From Geminocystis sp050753365 (GTDB taxonomy: Bacteria; Cyanobacteriota; Cyanobacteriia; Cyanobacteriales; Cyanobacteriaceae): a stretch of 64,000 bases of DNA. Where the stretch lies: NCBI RefSeq assembly GCF_050753365.1, contig NZ_JBLZFY010000006.1, positions 1 through 64,000 on the forward strand. Direction: 5' to 3'. Shown piece by piece: positions 17,681-26,414 of the stretch (its first letter is position 1; every line of letters starts with the position of its first letter). The notes below the pieces were generated by a model that saw only the letters and a program-made list of their open reading frames with translations, was not told the origin of the DNA and did not search any database. A program made the translations under genes and the position numbers.

Positions 17681-18382
17681 ATGACATGGACAGACTTTAC
17701 CGTCAGAATTACCATTGCTTTTTTACTAGGTTCAATGTTGGGTTTTGAACGTCAATGGCGACAAAGAATGGCCGGATTACGCACCAGTACTTTAGTAGCG
17801 ACTGGATCGGCTTTGTTCGTAACTCTCTCTGTATTAACTCCTAATGATGCTAGTCCCACCCGTATAGCGGCGCAAGTGGTATCCGGTATTGGATTTTTAG
17901 CAGGAGGAGTAATTCTGCGGGAAGGTTTAACCGTTAAGGGATTAAATACGGCGGCAACTATTTGGTGTGCTTCCGCCATTGGTACTTTGGCAGGAGGAGG
18001 TTTTATTTATCAAGCCTTTTTCGGTGCGATCGCAGTATTAATCTCTAATACAGTTTTAAGACCGATCGCCCATCGTATCAACGCCCAATCCTTACAAGGT
18101 ACAGAAAGACAGTTAGGCTATCAATTTTCTCTTATCTGCCAAAGAAAGCAAGAGATTCATGTTCGGGCTTTGTTGTTACAGTCTCTCAATGCCAGTAATA
18201 TAACTCTGAGATCATTACATAGTGAAGATTATGATCATAATCCAGAAAAAGTCAATGTAGAAGCTGAAATGATCACTCAAATCAGAGATGATCAACTTTT
18301 AGAGCAGATTGCGAGTCGTCTAAGTTTACAAAAAGGGGTAATATCCGTAAGTTGGCGTATTTTAGAAGAAGAATTTGGTTGA
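17681..18382 (+). CDS. MgtC/SapB-family membrane protein, copy 1
   Basis: This 233-residue protein has the MgtC hydrophobic domain in the first 130 residues (LGFERQWRQRMAGLRTSTLV, GIGFLAGGVILREG and LNTAATIWCASAIG) and a soluble C-terminal region resembling an ACT-like fold. MgtC proteins modulate Mg homeostasis and membrane ATPases and are not themselves proven transporters. A copy of the same length at 32198-32899 is about 88 percent identical by direct comparison (28 differences in 233), with most changes in residues 205-222. It precedes the divergent sulfate-type binding protein. Confidence 0.88.
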   Translation: MTWTDFTVRITIAFLLGSMLGFERQWRQRMAGLRTSTLVATGSALFVTLSVLTPNDASPTRIAAQVVSGIGFLAGGVILREGLTVKGLNTAATIWCASAIGTLAGGGFIYQAFFGAIAVLISNTVLRPIAHRINAQSLQGTERQLGYQFSLICQRKQEIHVRALLLQSLNASNITLRSLHSEDYDHNPEKVNVEAEMITQIRDDQLLEQIASRLSLQKGVISVSWRILEEEFG

Positions 18383-18553
18383 TACAAATGAGATTTTATT
18401 TTTTTTTGCAAATTAATTTAAAATGTTTTAAGATTAAAATTGATTGTTACTGAGTGTTTTCCTTAGACATTAGGTAGAAAATATTTACATTGGCTCGTAG
18501 TGAGGACTTTAGTTCTTATTATCTGAGCAATATCGTCTCTCATAAAAAAATTG

Positions 18554-18568
18554 AACCCTGTGAGGGTT
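18554..18568. repeat. Small hairpin AACCCT-GTG-AGGGTT
   Basis: A perfect 6-base stem with a 3-base loop lies 64 bases before the start at 18632, in a stretch (18383-18631) that otherwise holds only AT-rich sequence and related GGGTT/AACCC fragments. It resembles the short dispersed palindromes elsewhere in the window. No T run follows. Confidence 0.4.
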
Positions 18569-18631
18569 GAATAATATTTAACCCTTACGACTAAAGCTAA
18601 GACAAAAAAATAAAATGGAGTAATCAAAAAG

Positions 18632-19645
18632 ATGATAAAACGCCGTCATGTATTGCTTGGTTTGGCTGGATTAGGTAGTCAGTTAGTTCTTCCTGCCGTT
18701 GCACAACAAAGACCGAAAAAAGTAGAGTTAACCCTTGTTAGTTACGCAGTAGCGAAGCCCGTATTTGCTAAATTAATTCCAGAATTTCAAAAAGAATGGA
18801 AGGCAAAAACAGGGCAAGATGTGGTTTTTAAAGAATCCTACGGTGCATCAGCCGCCCAAACTAGAGCAGTGTTAGGGGGATTAGAAGCCGATATTTTAGC
18901 TCAAAATTTACAAGAATTTATTACTCCTCTGGTAGAGAAAAAACTGGTAAGGGCTAATTGGAGTCAACGTTTACCCAATGGTGCAAGTCCAGCTAGTACC
19001 GTGATGGTATTAATCACTCGCCCCGGTAATCCGAAAAATATCAAAACATGGAAAGATTTAACCCGTCCTGATGTGAGTATTGTCGCCATCAACCCTAAAA
19101 CATCGGGTAATGCTCGTTGGGGTGCATTGGCAGGTTATGGAGCGATTCTCAAAACCGAGGGGGAAGCGGAAGCTAATAAATACTTTTTTGCCTTCGTGAA
19201 AAATATCAAGAATTTAGTTAACTCAGGTAGGGAAGCAACGGATACTTTTATCAAAAATCGTATCGGAGATGTAGTTATTAATTTTGAAAATGAAATTATT
19301 GTTACTAATGATGCTATTCCCAGAGACTTCCCCTATGTTGCTCCTTCTCCTAATTTAAGAGTCGATTTTCCCGTCACTGTTATCGATGCCATTGTGGATA
19401 AACGAGGTACACGTCAAGTAGCTGAAGCCTTCACTCAGTTTTTATTTACTCCTAAAGCTCAAACAATTTACGCACAAGCAGGGTATCGCCCCATTAATGA
19501 GCAAGTTAGAAAAGCTAACGAAAAAGACTTTTTGAAGGTGGCAAAAATTTTTAATATTAATGATTTCGGAGGCTGGAGTGCTGTTAACCAAAGATTGTTT
19601 AATGATGGTACGTTATTCGATCGAGCATTACAAGCAGCTAAATAA
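18632..19645 (+). CDS. Divergent sulfate/thiosulfate-family binding protein
   Basis: This 337-residue extracytoplasmic binding protein of the SbpA family has a cleavable signal (KRRHVLLGLAGLGSQ, then cleavage after PAVA). The fold signatures remain (TLVSYAVAKPVFAKLIPEF and GREATDTF), but several anion-pocket loops differ from the other three copies: SYGASAAQTRAVLGGLEAD replaces SYxGSGxQTRAVIDGLEAD, NPKTSGNARWGAL replaces NPKTSGGARWNFL, LVNSGREATD replaces LPKDAREATD, and NFENE replaces NYENE. The ALAL that normally follows LEAD is ILAQNL. Its partner permeases follow at once (6-base gap), so it probably imports a related oxyanion or a different sulfur compound. It lacks the conserved sbp promoter element. 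Confidence 0.88.
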   Translation: MIKRRHVLLGLAGLGSQLVLPAVAQQRPKKVELTLVSYAVAKPVFAKLIPEFQKEWKAKTGQDVVFKESYGASAAQTRAVLGGLEADILAQNLQEFITPLVEKKLVRANWSQRLPNGASPASTVMVLITRPGNPKNIKTWKDLTRPDVSIVAINPKTSGNARWGALAGYGAILKTEGEAEANKYFFAFVKNIKNLVNSGREATDTFIKNRIGDVVINFENEIIVTNDAIPRDFPYVAPSPNLRVDFPVTVIDAIVDKRGTRQVAEAFTQFLFTPKAQTIYAQAGYRPINEQVRKANEKDFLKVAKIFNINDFGGWSAVNQRLFNDGTLFDRALQAAK

Positions 19646-19651
19646 TCAATA

Positions 19652-20545
19652 ATGATCATCAATTTCATTACTAGGTTACAATCCCTAATTCGTTATCAAC
19701 TTTTTTTGAGAGGATTAGTTTTTATCTATGTTGGCTTAATTATTATTTTGCCTTTGAGTGCTTTATTCTGGAAAGTTACTCAACAACCATTACCCGAACT
19801 TTTCCCCTTAATTACCTCTAACATTGCCGTTGATGCTTATAAATTAACTTTTGGTAGTGCCTTATTAGCGGCTTTTATTAATAGTATATTTGGCATAATT
19901 TTGGCTTGGATTTTAGTCCGTTATGACTTTCCGGCCAAAAAATTTGCTGATGGATTAATTGATATTCCTTTAGCGATGCCGGGTGTAGTAGTGGGTATTA
20001 CTTTAATGTCTCTTTATTCTCCGGGGGGAGTTATCGGTGGATTATTTGAACCTGAGAGTTTTTTGGGACAATTTTTACAACAATTCGGCATTGAAGAAGT
20101 TAATTTAACCGCTTCCTTAATCGGTATTTTGTTAGCTCAAATTTTTGTTACTCTCCCTTTTGTAGTAAGAACGGTTCAACCTGTACTAGCACAGTTCGAT
20201 CGAGAAGTAGAAGAATCCGCCATCATTTTAGGGGCAAATTCGTGGCAACGTTTTTGGAAAGTAATTTTTCCTCAGATATTACCAGCAGTGTTAACGGGTT
20301 TTAGCCTTGCCTTAGCTAGAGGTATAGGAGAATTTGGGGTTGTGTTTCTCATTTCTGGCAATATTCCCAATGAAACCTTAATGGCAACGGTTTATATCTA
20401 TCAACGTTTAGAACAATTTGACTTTGCTGGGGCTACCGCAGTGGCGATCGTCTTACTGATTCTTGCTCTATTACTTCTTGTTATTGCGGGAATGTTACAA
20501 AAGTGGAGTAATCGTTATAATCACAATTCACTAGAAATTTTTTAA
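19652..20545 (+). CDS. CysT-like ABC permease, second system
   Basis: This 297-residue inner membrane permease of the sulfate (CysT/CysU) family starts 6 bases after the divergent binding protein. It has the EAA loop EESAIILGANSWQRFWKVIF and the CysT-type ARGIGEFGVVFLISGNIPNE. Compared with the CysT at 8035 it has a longer external loop between helices (GGLFEPESFLGQFLQQFGIE), consistent with a changed receptor. It forms a transport unit with the gene before it and the CysW-like gene after the next 404 bases. No ATPase is encoded here, and the CysA at 9874 is the likely engine. Confidence 0.9.
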   Translation: MIINFITRLQSLIRYQLFLRGLVFIYVGLIIILPLSALFWKVTQQPLPELFPLITSNIAVDAYKLTFGSALLAAFINSIFGIILAWILVRYDFPAKKFADGLIDIPLAMPGVVVGITLMSLYSPGGVIGGLFEPESFLGQFLQQFGIEEVNLTASLIGILLAQIFVTLPFVVRTVQPVLAQFDREVEESAIILGANSWQRFWKVIFPQILPAVLTGFSLALARGIGEFGVVFLISGNIPNETLMATVYIYQRLEQFDFAGATAVAIVLLILALLLLVIAGMLQKWSNRYNHNSLEIF

Positions 20546-20949
20546 CACAAAAATTATTGTTTTTGTAATTTATTTGTAGTTAATTTTGAACTTCCTCTTG
20601 TGTAGGTGGGCAATGCAGGACTGTTTCATTTAAAAAATTTGGGTTAGGGCAAAGTAATGAGTAATGACTAATAAGTAATGAGTTTTGATAATTTACTATC
20701 AAAAATTGATTATTTCAAGATTTATTATTATTACTTGAAATTTGAAGGTAAAAAATCCCCCTAATACCCCAATACCCTAATACCCTAACACTTTTTCAGA
20801 AGATACTTTGAAACAGCCCTGAGGTGGGCAATGTTTCCCCTACAAAATGTTTAAATTTGTCTCAATTTAATTGAAATAACTATTTAAAGGGCTAAAACCC
20901 TGTACACGCATAATATATTATGCCCCTACGAACCTATATTGATATTTTT
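20546..20949. other. Repeat-rich gap splitting the second permease pair
   Basis: There is no coding frame of note. The stretch contains GTGGGCAATG fragments (about 20607 and 20823), a run of CCCTAATACCC/CCAATACCC tandem pieces around 20757-20790, and AAGGGCTAAAACCCTGTACACGCATAATATATTATGCCCCTACGAAC, all of which resemble dispersed intergenic repeats found elsewhere in the window. Such insertions probably separated a formerly adjacent cysT-cysW pair. Confidence 0.55.
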
Positions 20950-21771
20950 ATGTCTGTGGTAAAACAAAAATCATTGAATTGGGAACAATATCTACTAATT
21001 ACTATCGGTTTAGGTTTTTTAGGATTAGTAGTATTATTGCCACTGCTAAATATATTCTACGAAGCATTTAGGGAAGGTATCCAAAGTTATTGGCAAGGAA
21101 TTACCAGCCCACAAGCTCGACACGCCATCATGTTAAGCCTTATTATTACAGCAATAGCCGTTCCTCTCAATACCATTTTTGGTTTAGTAGCGGCTTGGGT
21201 ATTAGCAAGACAAAACTTTCAAGGGAAACAACTACTATTGGGAATCATTGATTTACCCTTAACTATCTCTCCCGTCATCATTGGCTTAATGTTCGTCTTA
21301 TTATTCAATCCCCTCGATAGTGTTTTTAAGTCTTTGGTGGTAGGGTTAAATCTCAAAATCCTTTTTGCTTTACCTAGTATGATTTTAGTAACTACCACTA
21401 TCACAGTTCCTTTTGTTGTCAGAGAGGTTTTACCAGCCCTCGAAAATTTGGAAGTAGATCAAGAAGAAAGTGCTATTATCTTAGGGGCTTCCCCTTGGCA
21501 AGTTTTCTGGAGAGTCATTTTACCTAATATTAACTGGGCTGTATTTTATGGTGTTGTTTTATGTACTGCAAGAGCTTTAGGGGAATTTGGGGCGGTGGCG
21601 GTGGTATCGGGCAAGATTATCGGCACAACTAATACTTTAACTTTACATATCGAGGAAACTTATAGTAATTATGAAAGTATAGCCGCTTTTGGTGGGGCTT
21701 CTTTACTTGCTTTAGTTACTCTATTGACAATCGTCTGTCAAGAAATTTTACGTCGTTTTTATCGGTACTAA
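20950..21771 (+). CDS. CysW-like ABC permease, second system
   Basis: This is the second membrane subunit matching the CysT-like protein at 19652. The open frame begins at 20920, but the first ten codons are repeat-derived sequence, so MSVVKQKSLNWEQ at 20950 is the preferred start (about 273 residues). It has the EAA loop EESAIILGASPWQVFWRVIL and the CysW hallmark ARALGEFGAVAVVSGKIIG. The close match of these motifs to CysW at 8885 shows that the two came from one ancestor. No ATPase follows, and the next gene is on the opposite strand. Confidence 0.88.
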   Translation: MSVVKQKSLNWEQYLLITIGLGFLGLVVLLPLLNIFYEAFREGIQSYWQGITSPQARHAIMLSLIITAIAVPLNTIFGLVAAWVLARQNFQGKQLLLGIIDLPLTISPVIIGLMFVLLFNPLDSVFKSLVVGLNLKILFALPSMILVTTTITVPFVVREVLPALENLEVDQEESAIILGASPWQVFWRVILPNINWAVFYGVVLCTARALGEFGAVAVVSGKIIGTTNTLTLHIEETYSNYESIAAFGGASLLALVTLLTIVCQEILRRFYRY

Positions 21772-21914
21772 GAAGGTTTAAAATATTCTCGCAAAGACGC
21801 AAAGGCGCAAAGAGGCTAAATATAGGTATTGCCCATCAACTACTAATAAAAATACTTATTCTGGGTAAGTTCTATAGCTTTGCTAAATGAGTAAATGATT
21901 TAGGATTGCTATCG

Positions 21915-22712
21915 TTATTTTTCATGGCGCCAATATTGATCTGCATAACGAAAGCCTAAATCAAGGATATAGCCGATCGCACCTATAATCAAAATGACGG
22001 CTAATAATTCAGAATAGGCAAGTCGATCTCGGGTATCAAGAATATAGTAACCTAAACCAGCCCGAACTCCTAACATCTCCGCAGGTACTAACACAATCCA
22101 AATAATACCAATAGCTAACCGTAAACCTGTAAAAAGATGAGATAAAATAGCAGGAAAAATAATTTTCGTTAAGGTTTCCCAACGATTAGCACACAAACTA
22201 CGGGATAATAACAACCAACGTTTATCGATAGAAGCTACACCTGCCGAAGCATTGAGCATTAAAGGCCAAATTGCCGCTACAGTTAAGAGAAAATAGACAG
22301 GAAAATCCCCGATACCAAAAATCATAACTGCTATAGGCATCCACGATAAAGGGGAAATCATCCGCAAAAATTGAAATAAAACCGAAGTTGCCTGATCTAA
22401 TAATTTGGAAACACCAATTAAAATTCCTAAAGGGATACCGATAATTGTCGCTAAAATTAAACCGACAAAAACTCGTCTTAAACTATCAATAATATGGGGA
22501 AAAATATTTCCCGAAATGATTAATTTTGTCAAAGAAGATAGGGTTTCTTCAGGAGAAAATTGATTTAAAATTTGACTAGAATGCCATAAAGCAGAAGTAA
22601 AAATCCACCAAATAAAAGCACTAATTATAATACCCCATAAAGAGATTGGAATTTTTCTAACTAAAAGAATTAAGGAATTAACGATTGATTTTTGTCTTAT
22701 TTGTGCTGTCAT
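21915..22712 (-). CDS. SsuC/TauC/NrtB-type ABC permease
   Basis: This 265-residue permease is of the class that imports sulfonates, taurine, nitrate or thiamine precursors. Several membrane helices surround the EAA-type loop SRSLCANRWETLTKIIFPAI and the downstream LRLAIGIIWIVLVPAEMLG, typical of this class. It is the last gene of the set ATPase (24069), binding protein (22774), permease (21915), all on the minus strand. A hairpin (AGGGCTAAAGCCCT) sits between the binding protein and this gene. The sulfur-rich neighbourhood favours a sulfonate substrate, but nitrate or another anion cannot be ruled out from sequence. Confidence 0.88.
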   Translation of the reverse strand: MTAQIRQKSIVNSLILLVRKIPISLWGIIISAFIWWIFTSALWHSSQILNQFSPEETLSSLTKLIISGNIFPHIIDSLRRVFVGLILATIIGIPLGILIGVSKLLDQATSVLFQFLRMISPLSWMPIAVMIFGIGDFPVYFLLTVAAIWPLMLNASAGVASIDKRWLLLSRSLCANRWETLTKIIFPAILSHLFTGLRLAIGIIWIVLVPAEMLGVRAGLGYYILDTRDRLAYSELLAVILIIGAIGYILDLGFRYADQYWRHEK

Positions 22713-22747
22713 TTTTGATTTTCATTATGCCTTCAAGGATTGATCAA

Positions 22748-22761
22748 AGGGCTAAAGCCCT
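22748..22761. repeat. Dispersed hairpin AGGGCTAAAGCCCT
   Basis: A perfect short palindrome lies in the 61-base gap between two ABC transporter genes. The same AGGGCTTTAGCCC sequence is at 24055-24067, and diverged versions are near 20888 and 25163. It could attenuate transcription or stabilise mRNA within the operon. Confidence 0.55.
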
Positions 22762-22773
22762 CACTACATACTT

Positions 22774-24024
22774 TTAAACAGCAAAGTTTTCTTCTCTGGT
22801 CAGGGATTCAGGGATGTTAAAGGCTTGAACTCCTCCTGCTTGTTCGATCGCCTTTTTCACAAAAGTATCATCTACTAAATCCGTAGCGACAAATTTCGGA
22901 TCTAAATCTTGCAAAAATGTTACTTCCCCTTCCACTTGAGTATCTTTCAACAAAGTGACAAGGTTTTCCGTATAGGAAGGAAAAGGATAGGGTTGAAAAT
23001 CAATGCGTTGACTTTCCCAATCTAAATGTTTAATTGCCCCTTCTTTAGCGTAAAATTGAGGATCAAATCCCGTTAAAACTTTCTGTAAAACCGCTTCGGG
23101 ATGAGGAGTATATTTACCATTTTCTGTAGCTAGAATTTTGGCAACTTCTCCTCGATTTTGACGCATCCATGATTGACTCTTGACGATCGAGCTTACCACC
23201 CCTTGAGTCCAATCAGGACGATTATTAATATCATCCTCATGGAGAAATACCACACAACAAGCATGATTTTTCCACACATCCCCCGTTAAACGGAGTAATT
23301 TACCAGTGTTTTTAGTTTCGGCGGCGGCGTTAAAAGGTTCAGCAACGATGTAACCAGCGATGCTTTTATTAGCTAAAGCGGACACCATTTCAGGAGGAGG
23401 CATAACTACTAACCCCACTTCATCAGGTTTTAATTTAACATCTCCCGATTTTGTCACAACTTTTAAATTAGCCTGTTTTAACAGTTGTTGTAAAACTAGA
23501 TTATGGATAGAATACCAAAAAGGAACGGCGATCGTCTTACCGCCTAAGTCTTGCACTGTATTGATTTCAGGCAAAACCGTCAAGGCTGAACCGTCAAGGT
23601 GATTCCATGCCACAATTTTACCCGGAAATTTTTGTCCGTAACGTAGCCACACAGTAATAGGGCTTAATAAGTGTACTACGTTAATTTGTTTTGCTAAAAA
23701 AGCTTCCACAATGGAAGCCCAAGAGCGAAATAAAACTGGTTCTTCTGTGGTTAATCCTTGAGTCTCGTACTCCTTCCTAGCGTGGGCGATAAGTAAGGGA
23801 GATGCGTCTAAAATGGGCAAATAACCGATTTTTACGGGTTGATCTAAACCTCCCCCCGTGCTAGGTGTAGTGGTTGTATTTTCTTCAGGAGGTGGAGGAT
23901 TTGGATTCTCACGAGTACAACCATTGACGGCAAGACTTAAACCAGCCGAAGCGGTAAAAAGAGAGGTTAGTTTGAGAAAGTCTCGGCGATTGATGCCACA
24001 GCAGTTACAAATTTGATTAATCAT
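22774..24024 (-). CDS. Sulfonate/taurine-type ABC substrate-binding lipoprotein
   Basis: This 416-residue binding protein belongs to the NMT1/SsuA/TauA/NrtA superfamily. The N-terminus has Tat-like RRDFLK followed by a hydrophobic stretch and a lipobox-like VNGC at Cys36. An acidic, proline- and threonine-rich linker (PNPPPPEENTTTTPSTGG) then leads to the binding domain (VKIGYLPILDASPLLIAHAR, WNHLDGSALTVLP, YIVAEPFNAAAE). An extra CNCC motif precedes the Tat signal, which is unusual. It is encoded between its ATPase and permease with gaps of 44 and 61 bases. The length of over 400 residues is closer to NrtA than to TauA, so the ligand is open; the context suggests an organosulfur compound. 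Confidence 0.85.
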   Translation of the reverse strand: MINQICNCCGINRRDFLKLTSLFTASAGLSLAVNGCTRENPNPPPPEENTTTTPSTGGGLDQPVKIGYLPILDASPLLIAHARKEYETQGLTTEEPVLFRSWASIVEAFLAKQINVVHLLSPITVWLRYGQKFPGKIVAWNHLDGSALTVLPEINTVQDLGGKTIAVPFWYSIHNLVLQQLLKQANLKVVTKSGDVKLKPDEVGLVVMPPPEMVSALANKSIAGYIVAEPFNAAAETKNTGKLLRLTGDVWKNHACCVVFLHEDDINNRPDWTQGVVSSIVKSQSWMRQNRGEVAKILATENGKYTPHPEAVLQKVLTGFDPQFYAKEGAIKHLDWESQRIDFQPYPFPSYTENLVTLLKDTQVEGEVTFLQDLDPKFVATDLVDDTFVKKAIEQAGGVQAFNIPESLTREENFAV

Positions 24025-24054
24025 ATTTATATATAGTTGTTAAAGTTCGTAGTT

Positions 24055-24067
24055 AGGGCTTTAGCCC
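24055..24067. repeat. Dispersed hairpin AGGGCTTTAGCCC
   Basis: Short palindrome in the 44-base gap between the ABC ATPase and binding-protein genes, the same family as 22748-22761. Confidence 0.5.
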
Positions 24068-24068
24068 G

Positions 24069-24884
24069 TTAATTAGCCATTACTTCGGCAAGAGTTTCCA
24101 TAATTTCCGATCGCACTTCGATTAAATCGTGGATATGATTAATTCTTGGTTGAGGAGCATTAATAATCCATTCTCGATAAATTCTGCCGGGGTGACGACT
24201 CATTAAGAAAATGCGATCGCCTAGCAGTAAAGCCTCATCAATATCATGGGTGACAATTACTGCCGTACATTTTTCCTCAGCAATAACATTCAGTAACAGT
24301 TGTTGCATTTCTAAGCGAGTAATGGCATCTAAAGCACTAAAAGGCTCATCCATTAACAATAGTTGGGGAGAACGGGCAATGGTACGGGCGATCGCAACCC
24401 TTTGAGCCATACCTCCCGAAAGATGATGGGGATAGGTGCGATGACAATGATCTAAACCCACTTCAGACAGGGCATGATTAACTCGTTGCTGAATCTGCGA
24501 AGCAGTGAGAGAAGACATATTTTTCAGTTTTAAGCCTAACTCAACATTTTGCCTGACGGTTAACCAAGGTAATAAAGAGGCTTGTTGAAACATTAAACCG
24601 ATATGGGGATGAGGGTTATGGATTTTTTCCCCATTAAGATAAATTGCCCCCTCATCGGCTTTTTGTAGTCCTGCGATCGTATTTAATAGAGACGATTTAC
24701 CGCAACCACTCGCCCCTAATAAACAAATAATTTCCCGTTGTCTCACCTGCAAATTGATGTCCGTAAACACCGTCATTGAGCCATTACGACTATGATACTG
24801 TTTACTTAAATCCCGAACTGCAAGTACAATATTATTCTGGTTTTGAATCGTAGAAGATGGAAAAAAATCCGTTTGAATGTTCAT
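24069..24884 (-). CDS. SsuB/TauB/NrtD-type ABC ATPase
   Basis: This 271-residue ATPase for the sulfonate-type transporter has Walker A GASGCGKSS, the Q-loop MFQQASLLPWLTV, signature LSGGMAQRVAIAR, Walker B LLLMDEPFSALD and the switch His in VTHDIDEALLLG. The first three residues of Walker A and the whole signature match the SsuB/TauB/NrtD group and not the CysA group, so it is unlikely to power the CysTW pairs. It is the first gene of the transporter set on the minus strand and is separated from the flavoprotein gene upstream by 294 bases filled by a dispersed repeat. Confidence 0.9.
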   Translation of the reverse strand: MNIQTDFFPSSTIQNQNNIVLAVRDLSKQYHSRNGSMTVFTDINLQVRQREIICLLGASGCGKSSLLNTIAGLQKADEGAIYLNGEKIHNPHPHIGLMFQQASLLPWLTVRQNVELGLKLKNMSSLTASQIQQRVNHALSEVGLDHCHRTYPHHLSGGMAQRVAIARTIARSPQLLLMDEPFSALDAITRLEMQQLLLNVIAEEKCTAVIVTHDIDEALLLGDRIFLMSRHPGRIYREWIINAPQPRINHIHDLIEVRSEIMETLAEVMAN

Positions 24885-24962
24885 GATTAATAATCATCTT
24901 GGGTTAGAGATTCAACCCCTCCTTATTAAGCAGGGGATTTTTAAATTCGAGAGGATTTTTAA

Positions 24963-25122
24963 AAGTCGCTTTAGCAGACTTTAGCTATTAGCTTTGTCAA
25001 TTTATTGCAAAGCGAGTGATGTTAACTTTGTCAGACTGCTAGGCGAGTTATTGATGAAAAGCCATATCCCGCAAAGAAATAAATTTTTTTGCTAATAGCT
25101 CAACTCTACTAAAGTGAGTTAG
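24963..25122. repeat. Dispersed palindromic (MITE-like) element, copy 3
   Basis: Left arm CGCTTTAGCAGACTTTAGCT, ATTAGC, TTTGTCAATTTATTGCAAAGC and GAGTGATGTTAAC (24967-25026). Right arm GCAAAGAAATAAATTTTTTT, GCTAATAGCTCAACTCTACT and AAAGTGAGTTAG (25071-25122). Both arms share CTATTAGC, AATTTATT and CTTTGC in inverse complement, so the element can fold on itself. Copies at 209-383 and 7849-8004 contain the same blocks in other orders. It lies between two genes of the sulfur block. Confidence 0.65.
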
Positions 25123-25178
25123 GGAAAATCACAGGATGAGTTATTAGGCATCTCCGCAAATAAGGGCTAAAGACCTCA

Positions 25179-26315
25179 CTACGAGCCTAAATCATGTAAA
25201 ATCTTTTTCAGATGCTTTAACGCAGGAGTGACGATCGCCACAAAGTAAGATTCTCGTAAACGTCTATCTAAATCACTACCTTGTAAGTAACCCCTTGCAC
25301 CAGCATATAAAATAGCGGATTGAGACGATCGCAATGCCAATTCTGAGGCTTGAATACGACATTTGACAACTTCTTGAAAAAAGGAAGTATCATCAGGAGT
25401 CTCTCGGTTATTTAATTTGTCGGCAAGGGTGTAACTTTTTAACCGTAATCCTTCTAAATCTTCCTCAATCGCTTCTAAGGTATCATCGAGAAAACCGTTA
25501 ATATGGGCATATCGAAGGTTAAATTTTTTCATGGCATTAACACTGGCTTGTGTCACCCCTAAACCCATGCCTACTTGAGCTAAAATAAATCCTGCTTTAA
25601 TATTTTTGATATATTCATCACAAGGTGAAGCAAGGATATATTCATCTGGCACAAATACCTCTCGAAATTGACAACTAAAAGTTTGACTGCCTTCGAGGGC
25701 GATAAAATGGGCGGTGGATTTGAGGTTTAATCCTTTGAAATCATCAGATACGATCGCCATTAAATAGTCATTACTATTAATAATTTGTGCTACTACAGCA
25801 AAATAATGACCTTTGCCCAAATTAGACACCCAAGGTAATAAACCATCAATGATGTATCCTCCCTCACAAGGTTTAGCGATTAAGGCGATTTTTTCAATAT
25901 CTGCAAAATGCTTCATGGGGTTAGATAATCCCGTACCTGCCAAGACTTTACCCATAGCAATTTGAGGTAAAATATTTTTCTTGAGATAGGTATTTTCACT
26001 ATTTTGAATGTACCAAACACAGGCAATATGACACCAAGTAATAAAACCTGTACACAAACAGGTTTCGGAGACTGTTTCAATCACCTGTAAAGCATTTCTA
26101 AATCCTCTCCCACTACCACCAAAGACGGGGGTAATTGTCTGTTGAAAACCACCCACTTCCCCTAATGTGTGCATAAAATCACGGGGATAGTAACCCTCTC
26201 GATCGATTTTACTAACTTTAGGAGATAGATTAAGTTTGATGGTACTTTTCACCCCATCCAAGAAAGAAAGGTTTTGGTGATGATTTTCGACTGGATATTC
26301 TAAGGTAGATTGCAT
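25179..26315 (-). CDS. Acyl-CoA dehydrogenase-like flavoprotein (possible organosulfur monooxygenase)
   Basis: This 378-residue protein has the acyl-CoA dehydrogenase fold. Its N-terminal helical domain contains FGGSGRGFRNALQVIETVSE, its middle beta domain GTGLSNPMKHF and GYIIDGLLPWVSNLG, and its C-terminal helical domain LALRSSQSAILYAGARGYL followed by RRLRESYFVAIVTPAL. The last segment matches the flavin-binding, subunit-contact region of the family. This fold also includes flavin monooxygenases that cleave C-S bonds (DszC, SfnB type). Its position between an OsmC gene and a sulfonate-type ABC transporter, in a block of sulfur genes, favours a role in desulfurising an imported compound. No SsuD or TauD is present, so this enzyme may replace them. 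Substrate not assigned. Confidence 0.75.
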   Translation of the reverse strand: MQSTLEYPVENHHQNLSFLDGVKSTIKLNLSPKVSKIDREGYYPRDFMHTLGEVGGFQQTITPVFGGSGRGFRNALQVIETVSETCLCTGFITWCHIACVWYIQNSENTYLKKNILPQIAMGKVLAGTGLSNPMKHFADIEKIALIAKPCEGGYIIDGLLPWVSNLGKGHYFAVVAQIINSNDYLMAIVSDDFKGLNLKSTAHFIALEGSQTFSCQFREVFVPDEYILASPCDEYIKNIKAGFILAQVGMGLGVTQASVNAMKKFNLRYAHINGFLDDTLEAIEEDLEGLRLKSYTLADKLNNRETPDDTSFFQEVVKCRIQASELALRSSQSAILYAGARGYLQGSDLDRRLRESYFVAIVTPALKHLKKILHDLGS

Positions 26316-26414
26316 AGAATGAATTTATGTTGAATTTTAAACCTCCCCTCAATACCTGTTATTAAAGGTAAATTAGGGGAATTTTTTTATGGAGATAATA
26401 ACAAAATAAATAAA

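Noticed and set aside
18383..18631. Search for the conserved sbp promoter element before the divergent binding protein
   Set aside because: Only AAAATGTTTTAAG is found, which lacks the TATTGAAA part and has no -10 box at 17 bases.
21915..24884. Assignment of the ABC set as a nitrate transporter (nrtABD)
   Set aside because: Not excluded, since the binding protein has NrtA-like length, but no nitrate or nitrite reductase, NrtC-type ATPase or NtcA site is present and the surroundings are sulfur genes.
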